Part shown: positions 6,196-12,071 of the stretch, piece by piece
Layout of the letters: every line of letters begins with the position of its first letter
Numbering within the stretch: position 1 is the stretch's first letter
Assembly: GCA_023431725.1 (NCBI GenBank)
Contig: JAEYVN010000364.1
Location: 1-12,204 of the forward strand
Direction: 5' to 3'
DNA from: Pseudomonadota bacterium
GTDB taxonomy: Bacteria > Pseudomonadota > Alphaproteobacteria > Rhizobiales > Xanthobacteraceae
Length of the DNA stretch: 12,204 nt
Program-made: the position numbers and the translations under genes
Notes under the pieces: generated by a model
What the model was told of the DNA's origin: nothing
The model's database searches: none
The model's input: the letters and a program-made list of their open reading frames with translations, nothing else

Positions 6196-6279
6196 GAAGC
6201 CGGCCGTCATCCCCTCCCCCTCGTGCTCGGTCGGCTAGTTTCATGGCGCAGTCAGCAGACATGCTGGCTGCGCCTTTTT
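6196..6279 (+). ncRNA. Candidate GSR-controlled sRNA with anti-Shine-Dalgarno loop (GsrN-like design)
   Basis: Two hairpins are visible. Hairpin 1 has arms AGCCGGCCG (6198-6206) and CGGTCGGCT (6228-6236), nine pairs with one G-U, and a 21-nt loop containing CCCCTCCCCCTC (6211-6222), complementary to purine-rich Shine-Dalgarno sequences. After the 8-nt linker, hairpin 2 pairs 6245-6257 with 6262-6274 (13 pairs, one G-U, loop GACA) and is followed by five T (6275-6279), a classic intrinsic terminator. An EcfG-type promoter sits directly upstream and no plus-strand protein gene is present. The architecture recalls GsrN, the sigma-T-dependent Caulobacter sRNA with a C-rich loop, but I cannot show homology. 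The ends are inferred. Confidence 0.7.
6245..6279 (+). terminator. Intrinsic terminator ending the sRNA
   Basis: A 13-bp stem (GGCGCAGTCAGCA with TGCTGGCTGCGCC, one G-U pair) and a 4-nt loop are followed by TTTTT. There is no T-run on the minus strand, so it terminates only rightward transcripts. Confidence 0.85.
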
Positions 6280-6296
6280 CATGAGCCGGCCATTCT

Positions 6297-6322
6297 AACG
6301 CTTTTGGAACAATGCAGGTTCC
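6297..6322 (-). promoter_or_regulatory. EcfG-type promoter facing the histidine kinase
   Basis: On the minus strand, GGAAC (complement of 6318-6322) and CGTT (complement of 6297-6300) are 17 nt apart, an exact match. The first convincing gene downstream is the kinase at 5963, about 330 nt away, and such a transcript would run antisense through the sRNA. It overlaps the rightward DUF883 promoter. Confidence 0.6.
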
Positions 6323-6330
6323 AACGCGTT
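6306..6330 (+). promoter_or_regulatory. EcfG-type promoter for the DUF883 / membrane protein operon
   Basis: GGAAC at 6306-6310 and CGTT at 6327-6330 are 16 nt apart, an exact match. The start near 6337 leaves a leader of about 40 nt before the ATG at 6376. Confidence 0.8.
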
Positions 6331-6375
6331 GCCTGAATTCAAATGCAACGACAACCACACTGCGGAGGTTCTGCG

Positions 6376-6834
6376 ATGGCACGAGGGCAGGCGCGAATGG
6401 AAACGACGGCGACACCGACCAAAACCAGCCGCCGAAACGGCTCCAGCCAACGACGCCGGAAAACAGCATCGCGGCCACGAAGCGTCATGCGGGAAGCGGT
6501 CGCCGATGACGTCGCCGCCATGCGTGCTGAAATCGACGACATGATCGCTTCACTGGAAGCAAAGATCGACCGATTGAACCGCATTACCAAGCAGGGTGCA
6601 GCACATGCCGCGCAAGGCGCGAATGATGTGGTGATGAATGCCATTTCCGGCCTGACCGGGCAGGTCACCGGACACATGCAGGACACAGCCAAAACGGCCA
6701 GCGACGATGTGGCGCGGTTCGGCAACCAAGCGCTCAAGCGTATTGTGTCCGAAATCGATCAGCGGCCGTTTCTCACGCTCGCCATTGCCGCCGGAATAGG
6801 GTTCATTGCAGGGCTGGTACGCCCCCGGGAGTGA
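6376..6834 (+). CDS. DUF883 (YqjD/ElaB-like) membrane-anchored protein
   Basis: The 152-residue protein has a basic, Arg-rich N-terminus (1-40), a long amphipathic, probably coiled-coil middle (about 40-125) and a C-terminal tail RPFLTLAIAAGIGFIAGL (130-147). This is the tail-anchor layout of the YqjD/ElaB (DUF883) family. E. coli members are inner-membrane proteins that associate with ribosomes in stationary phase; a similar role here is inference. The ATG at 6376 is chosen because GGAGG (6364-6368) precedes it by 7 nt and because an upstream ATG at 6343 lies only about 6 nt from the predicted transcript start. The next gene overlaps or abuts the stop, so they form an operon under an exact EcfG-type promoter. 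Confidence 0.85.
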   Translation: MARGQARMETTATPTKTSRRNGSSQRRRKTASRPRSVMREAVADDVAAMRAEIDDMIASLEAKIDRLNRITKQGAAHAAQGANDVVMNAISGLTGQVTGHMQDTAKTASDDVARFGNQALKRIVSEIDQRPFLTLAIAAGIGFIAGLVRPRE

Positions 6835-6839
6835 CACCG

Positions 6840-7220
6840 GTGTCCATATCGGATCTTGTCGGCAATGCGCTGGACGGTCCCGTAACGGCTATCCGTCGGC
6901 AGGTGGTTTCGATTGTCATTGCCATTGCAGCTGCGATCGGCGCCTTGTTCTACGGAGCCTCAGCTGCAATGCTGGCACTCGAAGCCCTGCTGGGGCCGAT
7001 CCTCGCCCGTACCATCATCGCGGTAGCACTTCTGCTGATCGCCGTTATCGGCTATTTCGGCCCCCGAATGATCGGTCACCACGCGCCAAAGCCCGCGCCG
7101 GTCGAGGACGTTGCCGAGGAAACTGCAAACCTGACCCGCGACCAGCGCATTGCGATGGTGATCGAAGCCTTGCTGCTCGGGTTTTCGATGGGCTCGCGGA
7201 AGACCGCCGAAAAGCACTAG
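6840..7220 (+). CDS. Two-TM membrane protein, YqjE/DUF1469-like topology
   Basis: The roughly 126-residue protein has two hydrophobic helices (about 22-48 and 57-75) ending at YFGPRM, then a charged tail with a second mildly hydrophobic helix (about 104-117). Its size, topology and position directly after a DUF883 gene resemble the YqjD-YqjE pair, where YqjE is a holin-superfamily-like DUF1469 protein; similarity is by topology and context only. Two GTG starts compete: 6831, whose GTGA overlaps the upstream stop, and 6840, which has GGGAG (6827-6831) 8 nt upstream; I prefer 6840. A terminator follows at 7253. Co-transcription with the DUF883 gene predicts stress induction. Confidence 0.75.
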   Translation: MSISDLVGNALDGPVTAIRRQVVSIVIAIAAAIGALFYGASAAMLALEALLGPILARTIIAVALLLIAVIGYFGPRMIGHHAPKPAPVEDVAEETANLTRDQRIAMVIEALLLGFSMGSRKTAEKH

Positions 7221-7252
7221 CTGTGCGGTGAATCAAACTTGATCGCCAGATA

Positions 7253-7281
7253 AAACGGCCGGACAAAATGTCCGGCCGTTT
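7253..7281. terminator. Bidirectional terminator between the DUF883 operon and phyR
   Basis: A perfect 13-bp inverted repeat, AAACGGCCGGACA / TGTCCGGCCGTTT, with a 3-nt AAA loop. T-rich sequence follows on both strands, so it can serve both convergent units. Confidence 0.88.
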
Positions 7282-7314
7282 CTCCTTGGCTCGCTTCCCC
7301 TTTAAGATCGTTCC

Positions 7315-8115
7315 TCAGGACGCCCGGCGCTCTCTGCGGCGCGCATTGCGTTCGAAGAACAGCGCCTGACTGATCACCGCCGAGACGGTGGCCGGCTGGA
7401 ACGGCTTGGCGATCAGGAATGCCGGTTCGGGACGCTCACCGGTCAGGAAGCGCTCCGGATACGCCGTGATGAAAATCACCGGCACTTCGAACGAGCGCAG
7501 CATTTCGTTCACCGCATCAAGCCCCGAACTGCCATCGGCCAGCTGGATATCGGCCAGGATCAGGCCCGGACGCTTCGCCTTGGCCAGCGTGACGGCCTCG
7601 GAATGCGTGCGGGCCACACCCAGCACACGATGACCGAGGCTTTCGACAAGACCTTCGAGGTCCATCGCGATGAACGGTTCGTCCTCGATGATCAGCACAT
7701 CGGTCGCGATCTCGGCGGCAAGCTCGCGACCGGACTCCTCGACCAGCTGGCGAAGCGTGGGGATATCGACACCGAGGATGCTGGCCGCATCCGCCTCCGA
7801 AAACCCTTCCAGCGCGACCAGCAAAAAGGCCTGACGCGGCTTCGGAGTGATCTGGCTCAGCCGCTGCTCGGCCGGCAAGGTATTATCGTCTGGCCCACCC
7901 TTGGCGTTAACCACCACCGAATTCCAGATTTTGCTGAAGAGGCGGTACAGCGCCACGCGGGGGGACGAGGCCGTGTCGAGCACCGAGGTGTCTTCGATGA
8001 GCGCCTCCAGCGCCGCCGCGACATAAGCGTCGCCGGATGTCTGATTGCCGGTCAATGCGCGGGCATAACGGCGCAGGAACGGCAGATATGGAGCAATTGC
8101 TTGCGAAGCGGACAC
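7315..8115 (-). CDS. phyR: Anti-anti-sigma response regulator PhyR
   Basis: PhyR is the switch of the alphaproteobacterial general stress response: when phosphorylated, its sigma-like domain mimics EcfG and captures the anti-sigma factor NepR. The 266-residue product has a sigma-like N-terminal domain (about 1-135) and a C-terminal receiver (about 138-255). Receiver residues are E144/D145 in the IIEDEP segment, phosphoacceptor D189 in LILADIQLADGSSG, T217 (FITAYP) and K237 (AKPF). The start is the GTG at 8115, preceded by GGGAGGG (complement of 8121-8127) with 5-nt spacing; the open frame continues upstream but would run into nepR. It is divergent from nepR-ecfG and has its own exact EcfG-type promoter, consistent with positive feedback. 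Confidence 0.97.
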   Translation of the reverse strand: MSASQAIAPYLPFLRRYARALTGNQTSGDAYVAAALEALIEDTSVLDTASSPRVALYRLFSKIWNSVVVNAKGGPDDNTLPAEQRLSQITPKPRQAFLLVALEGFSEADAASILGVDIPTLRQLVEESGRELAAEIATDVLIIEDEPFIAMDLEGLVESLGHRVLGVARTHSEAVTLAKAKRPGLILADIQLADGSSGLDAVNEMLRSFEVPVIFITAYPERFLTGERPEPAFLIAKPFQPATVSAVISQALFFERNARRRERRAS

Positions 8116-8151
8116 GAAATCCCTCCCGTTGGACCCTGAAAACTGCTCTCC

Positions 8152-8176
8152 AACGAACCTTAGCAAAAAAAGTTCC
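8152..8176 (-). promoter_or_regulatory. EcfG-type promoter for phyR
   Basis: On the minus strand, GGAAC (complement of 8172-8176) and CGTT (complement of 8152-8155) are 16 nt apart, an exact match. The predicted start near 8145 gives a leader of about 30 nt. Confidence 0.85.
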
Positions 8177-8183
8177 CGGTCCC

Positions 8184-8208
8184 GGAACCTTTTAAATAAT
8201 GCCGCATT
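8184..8208 (+). promoter_or_regulatory. EcfG-type promoter (variant -10) for nepR-ecfG
   Basis: GGAAC at 8184-8188 and CATT at 8205-8208 are 16 nt apart, one base from consensus. The -35 is back-to-back with that of phyR, 7 bp away. Autoregulation of nepR-ecfG is known in this family of systems. Confidence 0.7.
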
Positions 8209-8262
8209 ACGACCAGACGTACTGGGGACCGGTGACGACGATCTACGCCGGACGAGGACGAA

Positions 8263-8472
8263 ATGAGAACACGCAAACCAGGACCATCTCCATCCATGCA
8301 GCCGGACGCCCCGAACCAGAAGAATGCTTCCGGTCTTAACCGGGAGATACAGGCCAAGATCGGTCAGCAACTGCGCGCCATCTATGACGATGTGGTGCAG
8401 GAAGGAGTGCCTGATCGCTTTGCGGAGCTCCTCAAACAGCTCGACAAACCGTCGGAGGGGAAATCCGAATGA
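8263..8472 (+). CDS. nepR: Anti-sigma factor NepR
   Basis: NepR binds and inhibits EcfG until phosphorylated PhyR titrates it away. The 69-residue protein has the conserved two-helix core, LNREIQAKIGQQLRAIYDDV (25-44) followed by VPDRFAELLKQLD (49-61), with disordered ends as is usual for the family. The ATG at 8263 follows GAGGA (8254-8258) by 4 nt. The stop overlaps the ecfG start by 4 nt (ATGA), so the sigma factor and its inhibitor are translationally coupled. It is transcribed from the divergent phyR/nepR intergenic region. Confidence 0.95.
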   Translation: MRTRKPGPSPSMQPDAPNQKNASGLNREIQAKIGQQLRAIYDDVVQEGVPDRFAELLKQLDKPSEGKSE

Positions 8473-9014
8473 ATGTCGATCCAGCTCTCCGCGACCAGAT
8501 TCTGGCTGCCATCCCAAGCTTGCGCGCCTTCGCCATATCGTTGTCGGGCAATGTCGATCGCGCCGACGATCTGGTGCAGGAAACGATCCTGCGCGCCTTC
8601 GCCAACATCCATTCCTTCCAGCCGGGCACCAATATGCCGGCCTGGCTGTTCACGATCCTGCGCAATCTCTTCCGCTCGGAGTATCGGAAGCGGCGGCGAG
8701 AGGTCGAGGATTCGGATGGCAGCTTCGCTGAAACGCTGAAGTCGCATCCGGACCAGATTGGCCGGGTGGAGTTTCAGGAATTCCGTGCCGCTCTCTCTCA
8801 GTTGCCGGCAGAGCAGCGCGAGGCTCTCATCCTGGTCGGCGCATCGGGCTTCTCCTATGAAGAAGCTGCTGACATCTGTGAATGCGCGGTCGGCACGATC
8901 AAGAGCCGCGTGAACCGCGCGCGCAGCCGGCTTGCCAAATTGTTGCAGGTCGACAACGTTGATGAATTCGGCCCCGATCACGCCACGCGTGCGGTACTGA
9001 TCGGCAACGATTGA
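8469..9014 (+). CDS. ecfG: General stress response ECF sigma factor EcfG
   Basis: This 181-residue ECF sigma factor should direct RNA polymerase to the GGAAC-N16/17-CGTT promoters found throughout this window. Region 2 spans about 8-75 (ADDLVQETILRAFANI at 32-47, then the PAWLFTILRNLFRSEYRKR stretch ending near 75). Region 4 spans about 104-162 and includes QLPAEQREALILV (111-123), GFSYEEAADI (127-136) and the VGTIKSRVNRARSRL helix (141-155) that reads the -35 element. The start overlaps the nepR stop (ATGA) and is preceded by a strong GGAGGGG (8454-8460) with 8-nt spacing. That same sequence is complementary to the candidate sRNA's loop. A UUCG-type terminator follows at 9033. Confidence 0.96.
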   Translation: MNVDPALRDQILAAIPSLRAFAISLSGNVDRADDLVQETILRAFANIHSFQPGTNMPAWLFTILRNLFRSEYRKRRREVEDSDGSFAETLKSHPDQIGRVEFQEFRAALSQLPAEQREALILVGASGFSYEEAADICECAVGTIKSRVNRARSRLAKLLQVDNVDEFGPDHATRAVLIGND

Positions 9015-9032
9015 AACAATCGTGGATCATAG

Positions 9033-9067
9033 AAAAAACGCCGTGCCTTCGGGACACGGCGTTTTTT
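9033..9067. terminator. Bidirectional terminator between ecfG and the DUF1328 gene
   Basis: AAAAAACGCCGTG (9033-9045) pairs with CACGGCGTTTTTT (9055-9067). The stem is capped by CC-TTCG-GG, a stable tetraloop with one extra A. T-runs exist on both strands, serving ecfG (+) and the convergent DUF1328 gene (-). Confidence 0.93.
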
Positions 9068-9086
9068 CTTGTTTGTAGCGGCGCCA

Positions 9087-9266
9087 CTACGAAACAGTTG
9101 GCGAGCGCCCTCTGAACAGGCCGATCAAGGCCGAGATCACGAACAGGATGATTGCAACGAAGAAAACAATCTTCGCGATATCCACCGCAAAGGCGGCGAT
9201 ACCGCCAAAGCCCAGGACGGCAGCGATCAACGCCACCACCAGAAACGTCAAAGCCCAGCCAAACAT
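9087..9266 (-). CDS. DUF1328 family small membrane protein
   Basis: The 59-residue protein begins [20 protein letters not shown] and has two hydrophobic helices (about 4-30 and 31-52) with glycines at the turn (FGGIAA). This is the classic DUF1328 pattern, seen in many proteobacteria as small, often stress- or stationary-phase-linked inner-membrane proteins of unknown function. The ATG at 9266 has GGGAG (complement of 9274-9278) 7 nt upstream; a 15-residue upstream extension is rejected because it would begin near or before the predicted transcript start. It is divergent from the iron permease family gene, with paired EcfG-like -35 elements between them. Confidence 0.9.
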   Translation of the reverse strand: MFGWALTFLVVALIAAVLGFGGIAAFAVDIAKIVFFVAIILFVISALIGLFRGRSPTVS

Positions 9267-9302
9267 GAAATGTCTCCCTTGAACGGAATGCCGTGACGGG
9301 AG

Positions 9303-9328
9303 AACCAACAAGATGATCCATCGGTTCC
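9303..9328 (-). promoter_or_regulatory. EcfG-like promoter (variant -10) for the DUF1328 gene
   Basis: On the minus strand, GGAAC (complement of 9324-9328) is followed after 17 nt by GGTT (complement of 9303-9306), one base from CGTT. The predicted leader is about 30 nt. Confidence 0.6.
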
Positions 9329-9333
9329 GGCGA

Positions 9334-9359
9334 GGAACCGCTGACGACGATGTGCCGTT
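9334..9359 (+). promoter_or_regulatory. EcfG-type promoter for the iron permease family gene
   Basis: GGAAC at 9334-9338 and CGTT at 9356-9359 are 17 nt apart, an exact match. The transcript should begin near 9366, which rules out the upstream ATG at 9363 and supports the ATG at 9396. Confidence 0.8.
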
Positions 9360-9395
9360 AAGATGTACATCTCGCAGGATCTGGGAGAGACCCGG

Positions 9396-9887
9396 ATGGC
9401 TCCAAAAAGAACGACAAAGACAAAGCCGTCACAGACCGCATCGTATCATCTGAAGGAGCATGCAGGACGGCGCGACATATCATCGGAGCAAGGCTGGTTT
9501 TCCCGAGCTGCCTACGTCATTTCACACTGGGCGGGAAAGCCGGTGACGTTCCTCCTTGCGACAGCCGTCGTCATCATCTGGGCTGTCAGCGGCCCCCTCT
9601 TCGGCTTCAGCGACACATGGCAATTGGTGATCAACACCTCGACCACGATCATCACCTTCCTCATGGTATTTCTGATTCAGAATACGCAGAACCGGGATAC
9701 GGCTGCGATGCAGGTGAAGCTTGCGGAACTGATCGTCTGCCTGCGCGGTGCCGACAACAAACTGGCCACCGCGGAAGACCTGTCCGACAAGGATCTGGAG
9801 AACCTGCATCGTTCCTACAAAAAGCAGGCCGATGACGTTCTCGCCTCGCTGAACGAGCGCCGATCCAGCAAGCAAAAGGCCGCGTGA
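9396..9887 (+). CDS. Low-affinity iron permease family membrane protein
   Basis: The 163-residue protein has a basic N-terminus (1-35), two membrane helices (about 49-70 and 75-96) and a helical cytoplasmic tail. The helix-loop-helix core around [20 protein letters not shown] (47-66), followed by [20 protein letters not shown] (77-96), matches the bacterial low-affinity iron permease family (Pfam Iron_permease). Despite the family name, iron transport is not demonstrated for most bacterial members, and a stress-linked membrane role is equally possible. GGGAG (9383-9387) lies 8 nt before the ATG at 9396. The exact EcfG-type promoter predicts general-stress control. Its stop is only about 10 bp from the end of convergent mutM, with no terminator between them. 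Confidence 0.86.
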   Translation: MAPKRTTKTKPSQTASYHLKEHAGRRDISSEQGWFSRAAYVISHWAGKPVTFLLATAVVIIWAVSGPLFGFSDTWQLVINTSTTIITFLMVFLIQNTQNRDTAAMQVKLAELIVCLRGADNKLATAEDLSDKDLENLHRSYKKQADDVLASLNERRSSKQKAA

Positions 9888-9897
9888 CGACCCGTTC

Positions 9898-10779
9898 CTA
9901 CTTTTGACAAACCGGGCAATAGAACGTCGAGCGTCCGCTCTGCACCATCCGTTTGATGATGCCGGTGCATCCGGGGGTCGGGCAGGCTGCGCCTTCGCGA
10001 TCGTAGACGCGGAAGGAATGCTGGAAATATCCGAGTTCGCCGTCCGTGCGGCGATGATCGCGGAGCGATGAGCCACCGGCGACGATTGCTTCGTTCAACA
10101 CGTCACGGATCGCGGCAACCAGCGCGACCGCGCGATCGTGCGGATCGCCTTTTCGTCCCGCAATCGTCGAGGACTTGCGCTTCGGCGAGAGATGCGAACG
10201 GTGCAGGGCCTCGCAGACATAGATATTGCCAAGGCCGGCGACGATGCGCTGATCCAGCAATGCTGCCTTGAGGTTCGTTTTCTTGCCCTCGCAGGCCTTG
10301 GCCAGCATGGCCGCATCGAAGGCATTGCCGAGCGGCTCCGGCCCGAGCGATCGCAGCAAAGGCTCGTCGTCAAGTTCAGCGCGCGGCACGATCTTCATCG
10401 AACCGAAGCGGCGCGGATCGTTGAAGGTCGCAACGCCGCCATTCGACATGTGGAAGACCACATGGTCATGGGCGGCGAGCTTCGAACGCTGGTGGTGGAA
10501 ATCACCCGGCATCGCCTCCTCGCCGGACGCCAGCACCCGAAATGAGCCGGACATGCCCAGATGCATGACCAGCACGTCGCCTGACGACAGATCGGCGAGG
10601 ATGTATTTGGCCCGGCGGCCAAGGCCGGTGACAATTTTACCCTCCAGCCGGGCCACGAAATCCTTCTGCAGCGGCCAGCGCAGATCACCGCGCCGCGCTT
10701 CGACCTTGGTGAATCGCGCCCCCTCCATGACCGGGACGAGGCCGCGGCGGACGGTTTCAACTTCGGGTAATTCAGGCAT
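9898..10779 (-). CDS. mutM: Formamidopyrimidine-DNA glycosylase MutM (Fpg)
   Basis: MutM excises 8-oxoguanine and formamidopyrimidines from DNA and cuts the resulting abasic site (base excision repair). The 293-residue product starts [15 protein letters not shown]2 (after Met removal) is the catalytic nucleophile and E3 the general acid. K58 lies in GRRAKYIL, a conserved DNA-contacting lysine. The helix-two-turn-helix includes [17 protein letters not shown] (174-190), and the C-terminal zinc finger uses C266, C271, C288 and C291, all present. The start follows the stop of the VOC-fold gene by 4 nt and lacks a strong ribosome binding site, so translational coupling is likely. No EcfG-type promoter was found. 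Confidence 0.97.
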   Translation of the reverse strand: MPELPEVETVRRGLVPVMEGARFTKVEARRGDLRWPLQKDFVARLEGKIVTGLGRRAKYILADLSSGDVLVMHLGMSGSFRVLASGEEAMPGDFHHQRSKLAAHDHVVFHMSNGGVATFNDPRRFGSMKIVPRAELDDEPLLRSLGPEPLGNAFDAAMLAKACEGKKTNLKAALLDQRIVAGLGNIYVCEALHRSHLSPKRKSSTIAGRKGDPHDRAVALVAAIRDVLNEAIVAGGSSLRDHRRTDGELGYFQHSFRVYDREGAACPTPGCTGIIKRMVQSGRSTFYCPVCQK

Positions 10780-10783
10780 ATCG

Positions 10784-11164
10784 TCAGTCTTTCGAAGCCG
10801 GCATTTCGCCGAACCGGATGCGATTTCCGAACGGATCCGTAACCGTCATCTCGGCCTCGGCCCAGTCGCGGCTTTCGACGCCGGGACGCAGATAGGGATA
10901 GTTCTTGGCACTGATCTCGCGGTGATAGTCGCGCACGCCGCGCATGCGGACATAGCCCGTCGATCCCGGTGTGGCATCCCCATGATGTTCGCTGAGATGC
11001 AGCACTAGCGGCCCGCGTGAGACCTGCATATAAACCGGCGCAACATCCTCAAACCGGTGTTCCCAGTCGAGCGTAAAGCCGAGGAAATCGAGATAGAATT
11101 CCCGGGCTTTCTCAACCGAAAAGATACGGAAAATCGGAACGGCGGGGCTGAATGTGACGGTCAC
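10784..11164 (-). CDS. VOC-superfamily (glyoxalase / bleomycin-resistance-like) protein
   Basis: The 126-residue protein has the single-module vicinal-oxygen-chelate pattern: an early strand and [20 protein letters not shown] (18-37), a central strand with LVLHLSEH (53-60), and the closing [13 protein letters not shown] (107-119) that ends most glyoxalase/dioxygenase-fold units. One module usually works as a dimer, either binding a small molecule (antibiotic resistance type) or acting as a metal enzyme; the substrate cannot be read from sequence. The start is a GTG at 11164 with a weak ribosome binding site. It is immediately upstream of mutM with a 4-nt gap, so they are co-transcribed, divergent from ubiE. 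Confidence 0.82.
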   Translation of the reverse strand: MTVTFSPAVPIFRIFSVEKAREFYLDFLGFTLDWEHRFEDVAPVYMQVSRGPLVLHLSEHHGDATPGSTGYVRMRGVRDYHREISAKNYPYLRPGVESRDWAEAEMTVTDPFGNRIRFGEMPASKD

Positions 11165-11263
11165 GGCCGGATATCCGGGCTGGCAGGTCCTGTTAACGAG
11201 AGCGGAGAGGCTTTGTAGCCTGCGTCACCCGGCTAGGCTATCGTCCCGCGCACAGGAAAAACC

Positions 11264-12028
11264 ATGAGCGAACAGACCACCAACGAGACGGATTTCGGCT
11301 TCCGGCGGATCAGGCTGGAGGAGAAGCAGGAACTGGTGGACAGCGTCTTCCACTCGGTCGCGCGCCGCTATGACCTGATGAACGACCTGATGTCGGCCGG
11401 CCTGCACCGGGCCTGGAAGAGCGCGCTGGTCACGGCGATCAACCCGCCCAGGAACGACCGCGATTTCCGGCTGCTCGATGTCGCGGGCGGCACCGGCGAT
11501 ATCGCCTTCCGGGTGATCGAGGCCGGCGGCGCCGGCACCCATGCGACCATTCTCGACATCAACAGCGGCATGCTGGAAGTCGGGCGCGAGCGCGCGGAAA
11601 AACGCGGTCTGGATTATGCGCTGACCTTCGTCGAAGCGAATGCCGAGAAGCTGCCGCTGCCGGACCGCACTTTCGACGCCTACAGCATTGCCTTCGGTAT
11701 CCGCAACGTCCCGCGCATCGATGCCGCCCTGCGTGAGGCTTATCGCGTGCTGAAACCGGGCGGACATTTCCTGTGTCTGGAATTTTCTTCGGTCGATGTG
11801 CCGGGCCTCGATGCGATCTACGATTTCTATTCCTTCAACGCGATTCCGGCGATCGGGCGCGTGGTCACGGGTGATGCGGAGTCCTATCGGTATCTCGTCG
11901 AGTCGATCCGCAAATTTCCGAAGCCTGAAGTGTTCGCATCGATGATGCGGGATGCCGGCTTTGCACGCGGCTCCTATACGAAGATGACGGGCGGCATGGT
12001 CGCCCTGCATTCGGGCTGGCGCCTGTGA
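11264..12028 (+). CDS. ubiE: Ubiquinone/menaquinone biosynthesis C-methyltransferase UbiE
   Basis: UbiE is the SAM-dependent C-methyltransferase of quinone synthesis (2-methoxy-6-polyprenyl-1,4-benzoquinol methylase). The 254-residue protein shows the family N-terminus [20 protein letters not shown] (25-44), SAM motif [11 protein letters not shown] (71-80), the [20 protein letters not shown] stretch (128-147), [20 protein letters not shown] (156-175) and the C-terminal [18 protein letters not shown] (11254-11257) lies 6 nt before the ATG. The next gene is the start of ubiB 43 nt downstream, the usual ubiE-ubiB order, so the product acts in ubiquinone synthesis in an aerobic alphaproteobacterium. 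Confidence 0.97.
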   Translation: MSEQTTNETDFGFRRIRLEEKQELVDSVFHSVARRYDLMNDLMSAGLHRAWKSALVTAINPPRNDRDFRLLDVAGGTGDIAFRVIEAGGAGTHATILDINSGMLEVGRERAEKRGLDYALTFVEANAEKLPLPDRTFDAYSIAFGIRNVPRIDAALREAYRVLKPGGHFLCLEFSSVDVPGLDAIYDFYSFNAIPAIGRVVTGDAESYRYLVESIRKFPKPEVFASMMRDAGFARGSYTKMTGGMVALHSGWRL

Positions 12029-12071
12029 GCTGCGCCGCCATCCTCTACGACAACCTCTTGCGAATTGACAC

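Noticed and set aside
8116..8517. 134-residue upstream extension of PhyR
   Set aside because: It overlaps nepR and the divergent promoters. PhyR proteins are about 265 residues, and the GTG at 8115 has a strong ribosome binding site.
8382..8981. 199-residue minus-strand frame opposite nepR and ecfG
   Set aside because: It is antisense to ecfG, whose sigma regions 2 and 4 are clear. No motif is visible in the shadow.
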